The notes under the pieces are model-generated. The model did not search any database, was not told the origin of the DNA, and saw only the letters and a list, made by a program, of their open reading frames with translations. A DNA stretch of 64,000 bases, taken from Triangularia verruculosa (lineage: Eukaryota > Ascomycota > Sordariomycetes > Sordariales > Podosporaceae). Made by a program: the position numbers and the translations under genes. The stretch's first letter is position 1. Every line of letters begins with the position of its first letter. The stretch is from positions 682,001-746,000 of the forward strand of contig MU863875.1 in NCBI GenBank assembly GCA_033296885.1, read 5' to 3'. Positions 55,801 through 64,000 of this stretch are shown piece by piece.

Positions 55801-58246
55801 GCGACTTGATACTCTTGATGAAGTTCATACTCAGGTCAAGGCTACTGCTGCCGAGCTTGCGGTTTTCATTGCTGCTCAGACCCAGCGCATCGCCGATGAG
55901 CACGAAGACAAGGAAAAGACGCTCCAGGAGACTATTGTTGCCTTGGAGCGCAAGCTTGAGGAGAAGCAGCAGGTTGAGGTTCAAGTTTCCGACCTTCGCG
56001 AGGAACAGGAGCGCCTCAAGCAGTATATCTCTGTCACTCTTCCCCAAGAACAAGAGCAGATCACTATTGCTTTCATGTCCAATCTTCAGAGTGAGGAGGC
56101 CCGGCTCAAGGAGACGATTTCTTCGCTCAAGGAGGAGCAAGAGCTCTTGAAGGAGACCTTCCTGTCAAGCCTGAAGGAGGAGCAGGCCCGGATTACTGAG
56201 GCCAACGTTGCCCTCAAGGCCGAGCAGGACCAACTCAAGGAGTCGTTCATCGCCAACCTCAAGGAAGAGCAAGCCCGTATCATGGAGACGAATGTTGCCT
56301 TGAAGGAGGAGCAGGATAAGCTCAAGGAGACTTTCTTGGCCAATCTTCGTGAGGAGGAGGGCAGACTTAAGGAGCTGAATGATGCTCTCCGGGAGGAACA
56401 GCAGAATATCCGCGACACTTATCTCGCCAATCTGAGAGAGGAGGAGTCACTGCTCAAGGAGATCAATGCTAGTCTTCGTGCTGATCAGGAGGCCCTTCGG
56501 GAAAGCTTCATTAAGAACTTCCAGGAGGAGGAGCTCAGACTTCGCGAGGTCAATGAGCAGCTTCGTGCTGACAACGACAAGCTCCAGGTTACTCTCAAGG
56601 AGGAGAATGACCTGCTCAAGGCTGCTCTGAAGGAGGAGTACGAGCAAGCCAAGGCCCAACTCAAGGAGGAGCACGAACAGCTGAAGGCCCAACTCAAGGC
56701 TGAGCAGGAGGCCCTCAAGGCTGCTTTTAAGGCTGAGCAAGATGAGCTTCGCGCTGCCATGAAGGAGGACAATGATCGTCTCAAGATTGAGTTGCTTTCT
56801 AATTTGATGGAAGAGGAGACGAGAGTTAAGGAAGCCAATGCTGCCCTCCGCGTCGAGCACGACAATCTCAAGACTGCCTTCTTGGCTGAGCTCAAGGAGG
56901 AAGAAGAGCGCATCAAGACGAGCTTGGCTGACCTCCGTCTCGACCAAGAGGATCTCAACTCTCGTAAGAACAACCTTCGGTCCGAGCTTTCTACCCTCGA
57001 GGCTGCCTGCAAGTTCCGCCGCGAGGAGGTTGATGATCTCACCAATCAGTCCGAGCACATGGAGCGCAAGGTCTTGGAGGGTGTCATGGACCTCTCCAGA
57101 GTGCTGCTGATGAAGAAGACTGCCAGTGGTCTGCCTGAGAAGAAGGGACCGACCGGCAACAGGGAGTTCTCGTCTACGATGAGTAGGAAGAGAGTCGTCA
57201 GCGGCCCTAACAAGGCGAGGGGTACCTCGGCTGCCATCAACATCGCGCTTGCTCAGTCAGGTATCAGTCCAGAGGCTAGAAGAAACTTCAGCTTGACGCA
57301 GATCAGCAACAATGTCCCAACTGGCGGCATGAAGAGAAGCCAGAGCGTTAGGACGCCTGCTGGCGGTGCTACAGCTAGAGGCATTAGGAATGAAAGCTGG
57401 ACTCCGTCGATGGCGGGCACACCTAAGAGCCGGGCTGCGAGTGGGAACAAGGCTGGGAAGGGGTATGGTGATTTGATGGGGGATCGAGGGTTGGATGAGG
57501 AGGAGGATAAGGAGAATTCCCCGGTGGATGATTTGAAGGAGGAGGCGGAGGAGGACATTGCGGAGGTGAAGGTGGAGCAAGAGCCTGAGGCGGTAAAGGT
57601 GGAGGAGATTTATGTTGATGAGAGTGATGATGAGGCTGAGTCGGTGGCTGGTGATGATGAGCCTACTCCTGCTGAGGAGACTGGCCCTGCTGTTGACGAG
57701 GAGAGCAGCGAGTCTGAATATGAGGAGGACGAAGAGGCCAAGGAAGAGGTTGAGGAGGCTCCTGCCACCAAGGCCGCGTCTACACGGGTTTCGTCACCGG
57801 AGTTGGAGGAGGCGTCATCCGAGTCGGAATCTGAATCCGAAGACGAGGAGGAGGTTGTCGAGGCCAAGGCTGAAGACATTGCTGCTCCTGCTACCACCAC
57901 CACCACCGCTGACGACGCCGCTTCGGAATTCAGCGACGACGACATTGAGCACGTTGAAGCCGAGTCTGAGTCTGAATCCGAGTCCGAAAACGAGAAGGAA
58001 CCCGAAGAGCCTACAGTCACGCAAGAAAAGCTCAGAAAAGTGAGCAGCGGCACGACGGTCGTCACGCCTAATGTGGAGGAAGATGGGTTCACTAGCAGCG
58101 AGGAGTCGGACTTTGACGACGGCGCGAGCGACTGGACGAACCCGCCGGCTGCGATGGGGACGGAGACGAATATCACTGCGTTGGAGAGTGAAGTCGGGAC
58201 ACCGGTGGAGGAGAAGAAGAAGAAGAAGGAGGAGGCTAAGGCTTGA
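49841..58246 (+). CDS. giant repeat/coiled-coil scaffold protein, 2,751 residues, 2 exons
   Basis: The function is not known to me. Exon 1 (49841-49929) encodes MAPVERDTPRDLRHQHSASL; after a 150-nt intron, exon 2 (50080-58246) is one open frame. In order: a Pro/Ser-rich disordered N-terminus (residues 1-265), a predicted helix (270-340), further disorder with poly-Gly and Asp runs, about 19 copies of a 15-20 residue helix motif (x-DVxDAVKEGLxxLDLS) at residues about 643-1111, three related EILxAL units (1251-1324), more helical repeats (IDALEALILETRES), then long coiled coil with six 29-residue units and six 11-residue units (about 2035-2270). After that come a basic Ser/Arg tail segment (MSRKRVVSGPNKARG) and a very acidic Glu/Ser end. 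No signal peptide or motor domain is visible. Candidate families include leashin/Woronin-body-tether or cytoskeletal scaffolds; the evidence does not decide. Confidence 0.88.
51917..53326 (+). repeat. about 19 helix repeats, consensus xDVxDAVKEGLxxLDLS
   Basis: Protein-level repeat in the giant gene, with irregular spacing of 15-35 residues. Good examples are KGDVAEAVSSALKGLDLS, RVDVADAVKEGLEFLDLS and KADIQEAVKNALDSLDFS. Hydrophobic positions are regular (amphipathic helix); earlier copies are more diverged. The DNA is not a tight tandem array, so the repeat is old and under protein-level selection. Confidence 0.8.
53744..53965 (+). repeat. three further EILxALxxGLxxxRxxI units
   Basis: EILSAIQEGLSSLRAEV, EILDALQEGLGDIRVSI and EILEALKTGLDSVRADI. 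They look like relatives of the preceding helix motif and sit about 140 residues beyond it. Confidence 0.75.
56090..56593 (+). repeat. five and a half 29-residue coiled-coil repeats (87-nt period)
   Basis: Units start at 56090, 56177, 56264, 56351, 56438 and 56525, the last cut short to 23 residues. Each has the pattern EExxRLKExNxxLKEEQxxL followed by KETFLANL. The exact 87-nt period points to tandem duplication, with enough codon change to be old. Confidence 0.85.
56594..56791 (+). repeat. six 11-residue (hendecad) coiled-coil repeats
   Basis: Six units of 33 nt with the pattern LKEExxxLKAx, for example LKEEHEQLKAQ and LKAEQEALKAA. The 11-residue period gives a right-handed or nearly straight coiled coil rather than heptads. 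Confidence 0.85.
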
Positions 58247-59386
58247 TTGAGGGGGGTTAAATGTGTGTTTTTTTTTGTTTTTTTTCAGTGAGATGGTGGT
58301 TTGTCAAATTGTGTGTTGGTTTAGCAGGCAGGGCGCGTGGGATGGATGGTGGATTATCTTGCTGGGAAACAAAGTTATTTGGAGTTTTACGGAGGGGAAA
58401 GGGGAAGGAGGATCATGTTGTATATTCTTTTTTCTATTATTTCTTTTTGTTTTGTATGAATGATGGAAGAAGTAGTGGCAATGAGGCATGCCTGTATGAG
58501 TTGTATATTTTCTTGTTGTGTTTACTATGAGTGTTTATTGAGAAAGTTAATATGACGACAATGCTCAATATTGTGATTTTGTGATTGAGAGGTCCGTGAA
58601 GGCGAAGAGGGGAAATAGCTGGGGGGCGGGGGTTATGTGTATGTAGCCTGAGAATAAAAAGAAGGAGTTACATTTCCGTGCGCTGTCTTGTCTGTCCGTG
58701 ATTGAAAGTTTGATATAAGAAAACAGAATAATGGCGTCGTTTATCGGAAAGGAAAAAGGAGGACTATCTAGAAAAACTAAGGGAGAATTTAGGAGTGCCC
58801 ACAGCCAGAATCGAACTGACGACCTCATCATTACTAGTGATGCGCTCTACCACTGAGCCATGCGGGCTTATGTAATTGGATGGGGTTCTGAGGATGAATG
58901 TGGGTATCTGATGGGTAGAAATTGAATTGGTTTGGTATTGTTGGGAGGGAGATTGGAGAGTATTGGGGGAACAAAGAGATTGAGAGGGAAAGGTGAGGGG
59001 TTAGTTGGTTGAGAAGTGGGGGATCTATCGATTTTAAGGATTAGAGTGGGGGATGGGATGGGATGGGATGAGACAGTGACCAAAAATGAATGCGGTTTGA
59101 GCATCTTTCCTGGTGGGAGTTGGAGAGTAAATAGACGGGGCTCCCTGCTGTGAGTGCCGATGGTCTATATGTGAAACGTCATTTACAGGTAGGTAGGTAG
59201 CTAGGTACAAGGTTGAACCAACTCTAATTCGATAGATACCCATCGCTTTTTGACACCGGCAACACTCGTTGACCATTCAGAGCATGGAAAATTCCATGCA
59301 ATCACCCCCCCTATCCTACACCTTATGACTCCATATCGGCTAGAGACGCCGCACAGCTCTCCCACGGTAAATTTTATAGCTACCCT
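58247..59386. other. intergenic with a tRNA gene
   Basis: Downstream of the giant gene and of the convergent regulator. Apart from the tRNA it contains short simple repeats: GGGAT units near 59049-59070 and GTAG units near 59189-59206. Confidence 0.65.
58796..58867 (-). tRNA. tRNA-Thr (anticodon AGU)
   Basis: A 72-nt cloverleaf on the minus strand, without intron. The acceptor stem GCCCGCA pairs with TGTGGGC (one G-U), the D stem is GCTC/GAGC, the anticodon stem CATCA pairs with TGATG around the loop CTAGTAA (anticodon AGT, read as AGU/IGU for threonine), and the T stem GTCAG/CTGGC encloses TTCGATT. The discriminator base is A. Confidence 0.93.
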
Positions 59387-62184
59387 CTACATCGGCCCAA
59401 ACTGATTCAACAAACTCCAAACACTATCATCCCCAAAGTCACCTTCAAACTGCTGCCAGTTGACCACCCCCTGTCCTTGCCCGCCCATCCCTTGTTGTTG
59501 TTGTTGTTGTTGTTGCTGTTGAACCTGGTCCCTGCCCCCCCCAACAGCAGAATTCAACCCCCCCAGCCCCGGCACGGTAGCAGTCCTTGTATCCCACCCT
59601 AACCCATTCCCACTTGTCTCCCCTACTCCCACCAAATCGTTGAAAATCAAATCGTGGGTCGGGTATATCGGCTGAAGCGAGGCCCAATTAAAATCGCTCG
59701 GCAGACTCCAATCTAGCTGTCCGCCAGAGTAAAAGTTGTGATCGGTGCTGGGCGTGACGGACGTGTTATTGCTTCCCGGCTGAGAAAATTCCAGCGGTCC
59801 GAGCGGGGCTTGGAGGGGGTTGGTGTTGGTGTTGGGAGGGGAGATGGCGCTGTTGCCGGTGGAGGAGGATAAGGAGCGTTGCGGAGTGTGCGTTTCCCAG
59901 TGGTGACCACCTCCGCTTGAAGAAGCAGCGGCGGCGGGGTTGGTGCCGGTTGAGAAAGAGGATGATGCTTTTGTTGTGGTGGAAGGGCTCGTGCCTGAGG
60001 AGGCTGAGCGAGATTTCGGTTGTTCGCCATTAGAGACGGAGGCGAGGGAACGTCGGAGGCGGAGATGGATCGCGTGGAGAACGCCGAGGGCGGCTTTGGC
60101 GAGGGCGTTGCGTTCCGACATCGCTTCGAAGCGCTCGACTGCCCATTGGAAGTGCTGGAGGGCGGACTGGACGAGCTCTGGGTGCTCGCGGGGGAAGAGA
60201 ATGTAGATTGCTGCCATGAGAACGATGGCGTCGAAGGTGCCGAAGAAGAGGGCGAAGCTGGGATTTTGTTAGACATGGTCAAACCAAAGAAATAGGGGTT
60301 ACTTACGTCTTGTACAAAGCCGGCCTCAACGCCATGAAATGCAACCTCTGTGCGTTTAGCATCCCTAGACTTGCCTTGAGCGCCTCTGTCCGACTCTTCG
60401 GCCTCGTGAAGATATATGGCCTGTGCAAAGCCATGAGCTCAAACGACGATAGCTGTGGCAAGATAACTCTCGCCAGCGGCAACCAGTAGCAATCCTCCTT
60501 ATCATCCCACCTAGTGTCCGGATTCTCTAACCTAAAGAACGACGGTGTCTTGCTCTCAATCGAAACCACCTCCTCATGAAGCCTATCCACCCGCCCAAAG
60601 TCTCTCGGGCACGCTCCTTCCTTCTCCAGCTCTAGAATCTCCCTCATCGGTGCCATGATATGATACGCCCACAACGCTCTTGTCAGAGGCGTAGGCGGTT
60701 CGTTTTCTCCTCGTTCCACAATGGGCATCAGCTCCCCTGAAGGACTGGCACCCGGTGAATCCCCCTTGACATCAACCGGCAAGCTCGGCGGCACCGCCGT
60801 CAAGTTGATCGTCGTCGGCCTACCAAGCACCCCAGCCATATGCACATCCCAGACCACAAGCGTCATCCATATCTTTCTTCGCCTCTGAACCTCCCACTGC
60901 ACCTCCAACACCTCTTGCAAGGTCGCACCAGGAGGAGGCTTGGGGTCAAGGCTGTCCCTATGCAGCCCAATCTCCTGCGCATCTCTGATCGCGCCGCCTA
61001 TCGCATGCCAACTCTCCGTCACCAAGCCCACATATTTGAGAAAGCTCGCCCTGGCAAACCCAGCCAAGACCGTTGTCAAAGTCATTGACCTCTTCCCCAG
61101 CACTTGCAGAACCTGCAACCCAGACTCGGAGTAGTCACTCGCCAGATCCTCAAAGGTCATGTTGAGCCCTGCGTACAGCAGCCCCTCGAACTCCTTGTCA
61201 TCCGATGACAGCGTCAAGAGCGCAATGGCAATGATGTTGAACAGCAACCCCGGGAACGGTCTCAGTGACAAGGGGATCTGCGAGGGCCCTCCTTGACTAA
61301 GGAGGGAAAAGGGGAGAGTGTACCATTGCGCGAGCAGGTTGTCAAAGAGTGTCCGGTCGAGGGCGTAGTACTGCCAGTTAAACTCGCGAAAGTAGATATC
61401 GACCAGCTTCTCGATATGGACTCGAGCTGGGAGTTGCCGAATCAGCGACTTGTACTTCTCGCGAGTCAACCCGTCAGAGATCGAAGGGGCAGTTTGATCG
61501 TGGATGGACGGCTGCCCGGGAGGAGGGGGCAGGTTCTCGTCGCCGGTGGTCGACTCTTCGATTTTGCGGAGGAAGCCGAGCGTTCCAGCGCCGGAATAAC
61601 CAAAGGTTTCGGATGCGACTTTGGTGACGGGCTTGCCGTTGGTGGCGACATGCTCTGAAAGCTCACTTCCGGTGCGGTGGGTTGTGGAGGAGGAGGAAGA
61701 TGTGATGGGTGATTTGCCCATGTCGGGGGATGTGGCTGTTGTGGTTGAGCCAGAGCCGGAACCTGAGTTGGAGGCTCCACCGCCGCCGTCTACACCATCG
61801 GTGGCGCCATTCCCAAGGCCAGCTAGCTGCTGTCGTCTTTGTTGCTCTCTTGCTGTCGGCGCACCGGTTTCGTAATGGCATGCGCTGTGCTTGTTTCTCG
61901 AGATGCAGTTTGTGCAAGGGAGCTGACGGTCACACTGTTCATTGATTCATTAGTCTTTGTGTTTCTGACGCTGAATAAAGCATACGGACAACCTTTTGCT
62001 TCCTCCTATGACACTCGGTACATGAGATGACAATCCTTCTCCGTTTCCTTGGCGGTGGCCGGGCTGGCGCATTGTCCTCAGCAGCTGCGGTACCATTATT
62101 GAGCCCGGCGTCGGGATACTCGGACGAGGAACCGTTGGCGGCAGGGAGCCATGCTTGCGCATCGCCGGGACTCGAAGTGGACAT
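59387..62184 (-). CDS. Zn2Cys6 (binuclear zinc cluster) transcription factor, 3 exons
   Basis: Fungal-type DNA-binding regulator. Exons 62184-61993, 61934-60307 and 60257-59387 give 896 residues. The zinc cluster is completed by joining exons 1 and 2: C55 and C58 in SCTECHRRKQK, then C65, C71, C74 and C83 in CDRQLPCTNCISRNKHSAC (CX2CX6CX5CX2CX8C). A basic PPRKRRR stretch precedes it. A Gly/Ser-rich linker leads to a fungal-specific TF middle-homology region (IEKLVDIYFREFNWQYYALDRTLFDNLL, ESWHAIGGAIRDAQEIGLHRDS, RKIWMTLVVWDVHMAGVLGRP). The third exon ends with Ser/Thr-rich and Gln-rich (ten Q) activator-like sequence. The first intron has the unusual donor GTTGTC inside the zinc cluster. The target genes are not visible in the sequence. 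Confidence 0.92.
59492..59521 (-). repeat. CAA/CAG repeat encoding ten glutamines
   Basis: A polyglutamine tract in the regulator's C-terminus, probably polymorphic in length. Confidence 0.85.
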
Positions 62185-63115
62185 CAGAACGACTGGGGAG
62201 TGCGCTGCCGAAAAGGATCCACCAGGCGGAGCGGAGAACGGGGAGCGGATGCGGTGCGCAACGGCGTTCCAATCGATGGGGCGAGCGGACTCAGGTCCAG
62301 GGAAGTGGAGTATGGTCTCGGACTAGGTCGCCGGCCCACGTTGGACTTCGCGCGTCGCAACTCAAAGACAGAGAATAAAGCCTGAGATGATGGTAAAAAG
62401 TCAATTGGGATTTCAGGGTCTGGCACGCGGGCTAGGCGCATAACAGACCGTCGATAGACCCGATGCCCGCTGATCGCTGTGGGTTGTTGGGTGGTGGGAC
62501 TGCGATGCAGGTAACCATCAAAGGAATGACATGACGACGGTCCCATCAATGAAGCAGGTCCTCAGAAGAAAGTGGGGGGGGGGGGGGGGCACAATCAGAT
62601 CCGTCCCATGTCATTCGCCAAGGCCACAGCAAGACTGCCCTGCCCGCCTTCCTGGTATGACCGCTAACTCCGGGCCCTGGGTCCTGCCGTCTGCAGTAAG
62701 GGAGCTGGCTTGTCAGACAAACCGGATGCACGAATCCCTCCGATTGGCGCATTCAGGGGACAGTATGTTGTGAAAAAGCGGGCGACTGACGGGCGAAACC
62801 CGCATGCAAGTCATCCGGTATGTATTGTTCCGGGACCCGACTAATACTCATGCTTTACACGCTCACTCATGCCGAATCTAAATGTCGCCAAACGCCCCCT
62901 TCATCAATCCGCTTCCTATATGTCCATCCATCCCCAGCCAACCCGTCCAAATCCTATCCTATTCCCCAGCCCAATCGACGTCTCTCCTCACCCAGAAACC
63001 TGCTTTACCTGTACCAGATTGCAAGCCACTTTGGGGGGTTCGTTCCCATAACAATAACAAGAGTATATCCCTACCCTACCCACATTTCCTAGCGCTAACC
63101 CCAAATTCACCTCAC
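62185..63115. other. intergenic: regulator promoter and pyr4 3' side
   Basis: This region holds a poly(G) run at 62574-62589. Open frames on + (for example 62882-63577) run antisense into pyr4 and are shadows. I see no gene. Confidence 0.6.
62574..62589. repeat. poly(G) tract, 16 nt
   Basis: A homopolymer upstream of the Zn2Cys6 gene, slippage-prone and potentially length-variable. Confidence 0.8.
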
Positions 63116-64000
63116 TTAACCCACCCGTGTCAGATACGCCTTCCAGGATTTCCTTCTGTAGCGCTCAGCCTCGGAAGGGGGGTCTGCAGCCTGGATAATG
63201 CCACGTCCCACAATGACAATGTCAGTCCCGAGGAGGGTGATAAGCTTGGCGGGCGTGTTGTACTGCTGGCCGAGACCGTCGCCCTCGACGTGGCCATTCT
63301 CCTCCTGGCCGGGCGGTGGCAGCTTGCAGCCAGGGGTCATGTGGATAAAGTTGTCATCTGGAGCAGAGTTCAGGGCTTCCTGTGCCACGTAGCCCATGAC
63401 AAAGTCCTTGTGCTCCCGAGCGGCCTCGACGCACGCCTGGGTGTAGTCCTTGGTCATCAGGCAGCCCTTGGACGACATTTGCGCCAGCAAGAGCAGTCCA
63501 CGATCCATTGGTGGTTCCTCAATGCCAGGGTAAACGAGCTCATCGCCGTGCTCATTGGTCTTGGCCAGTCTCGGTGAGTCAGCAGGCTCAAAAGACTGGG
63601 TGACGGTCGTGATGGAGACGATGCTTCCTTTTCGCCCGTCAGAGTCTCTGTCGTCCCCAGCATTGTCGTTCTGCTCCTCTCCATCCTCAAACTGGCCGGC
63701 AACAGGCGTGCCGACAGAGACGGACGTCTTGACCTCGTAGTGAATGCGCGCCTTCCAGTTGGCGGCTGCTTCGGCCATGGCGCGGACCATGTCCTTGCCG
63801 GCGTCGATGTTGGCGTTGGTAATGTGCGCCCACTCTATTATGCGGGCGGTGCCGGCTGTGTACTGCATCTGCACTGTCTTTCCAATGTCGACAAATTTCC
63901 TGTCCTCAAAGATGAGGAAGCCATGTTTCCTGGCGAGGGCGGCGAGCTTGACACCAGTGCCGGTCTGCGGGTTGTAGTCCCATCCCGAGATCAGATCGTA
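63116..64000 (-). CDS. pyr4: orotidine 5'-phosphate decarboxylase, 3' part (5' end outside window)
   Basis: Last step of UMP synthesis (OMP to UMP). The window holds 294 C-terminal residues plus stop; the N-terminus and any first intron lie beyond 64000. Visible landmarks are YDLISGWDYNPQTGTGVKLA, the catalytic FEDRKFVDIG (the D-x-K-x-x-D tetrad region), QYTAGTARIIEWAHITNANI (H-x-x-N), then a filamentous-ascomycete insertion (KTSVSVGTPV, then an acidic Asp/Glu/Gly/Asn stretch and a Ser/Thr block to about KTNEHGDELVYPG). The barrel then resumes as PMDRGLLLLAQMSSKGCLMTKDYTQACVEAAREHKDFVMGYVAQ, and the phosphate loop is VIVGRGIIQAADPPSEAERYRRKSWKAYLTR. The insertion is not a truncation: the frame stays open and the barrel continues. 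The product is cytosolic. Confidence 0.96.
   Translation of the reverse strand, partial: YDLISGWDYNPQTGTGVKLAALARKHGFLIFEDRKFVDIGKTVQMQYTAGTARIIEWAHITNANIDAGKDMVRAMAEAAANWKARIHYEVKTSVSVGTPVAGQFEDGEEQNDNAGDDRDSDGRKGSIVSITTVTQSFEPADSPRLAKTNEHGDELVYPGIEEPPMDRGLLLLAQMSSKGCLMTKDYTQACVEAAREHKDFVMGYVAQEALNSAPDDNFIHMTPGCKLPPPGQEENGHVEGDGLGQQYNTPAKLITLLGTDIVIVGRGIIQAADPPSEAERYRRKSWKAYLTRVG

Noticed and set aside
52000..57000. several minus-strand frames of 100-310 residues
   Set aside because: All are shadows of the giant gene. Its biased Lys/Glu/Leu codons give open complementary frames rich in Leu and Ser.
1..64000. Transposons, RIP-mutated AT-rich blocks, rRNA genes, telomere repeats, biosynthetic gene cluster
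   Set aside because: I found no transposase, reverse transcriptase, long AT-rich degenerate block, 5S/18S/28S text, TTAGGG array, or PKS/NRPS/terpene gene by reading. A computed search could still find small remnants.

Overview
The window is nuclear DNA of a filamentous ascomycete, most likely a Sordariomycete and probably Sordariales. The reasons are: short spliceosomal introns (about 50-80 nt, mostly GTATGT/GTAAGT donors) in most genes; a het-c gene; a pyr4-type OMP decarboxylase with a long internal acidic insertion that I associate with filamentous ascomycetes; a HymA/Mo25 gene; a Zn2Cys6 regulator; and an intronless tRNA. Genes are spaced by roughly 0.7-1.9 kb, lie on both strands and show no operon logic. 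I see no transposon, CRISPR array, rRNA gene or telomere repeat. Exon structures were worked out by hand from splice signals, reading-frame continuity and family conservation. Every multi-exon model given closes in frame.

Left part (1-20 kb): an RBM39/Rsd1-type SR splicing factor (-), the sphingolipid alpha-hydroxylase Scs7 (-), the allorecognition gene het-c (+), a divergent pair of von Willebrand A (VWA) paralogs (9482-10216 -, 11190-12062 +), the SWI/SNF subunit Ssr3/Snf12 (-) and a PDK1-type AGC kinase with a C-terminal PH-like domain (-).

Middle part (20-48 kb): an uncharacterised proline-rich three-exon gene (+), an uncharacterised basic/Ser-rich protein behind a long pyrimidine-rich leader (+), a BTB protein with a split BTB domain (+), ribosomal protein L26 (-), the centrin-binding spindle-pole-body protein Sfi1 (-), cytosolic isoleucyl-tRNA synthetase (-) divergent from hymA/Mo25 (+), a six-AT-hook protein whose first coding exon is only the ATG (-), an F-box protein (-) and a YggS/PROSC PLP-homeostasis protein (+).

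Right part (48-64 kb): a small secreted six-cysteine protein (+), a 2,751-residue coiled-coil giant with three separate kinds of internal repeat (+), tRNA-Thr(AGU) (-), a Zn2Cys6 transcription factor (-) and the 3' part of the OMP decarboxylase gene pyr4 (-), cut by the window edge.

Most genes are housekeeping and do not form one pathway. The least explained parts are the giant repeat protein at 49841-58246, the VWA pair beside het-c (one member has lost its metal-site threonine), and several orphan proteins. I cannot show that any of these is a new system. The giant protein and the het-c/VWA neighbourhood are the best candidates for follow-up.
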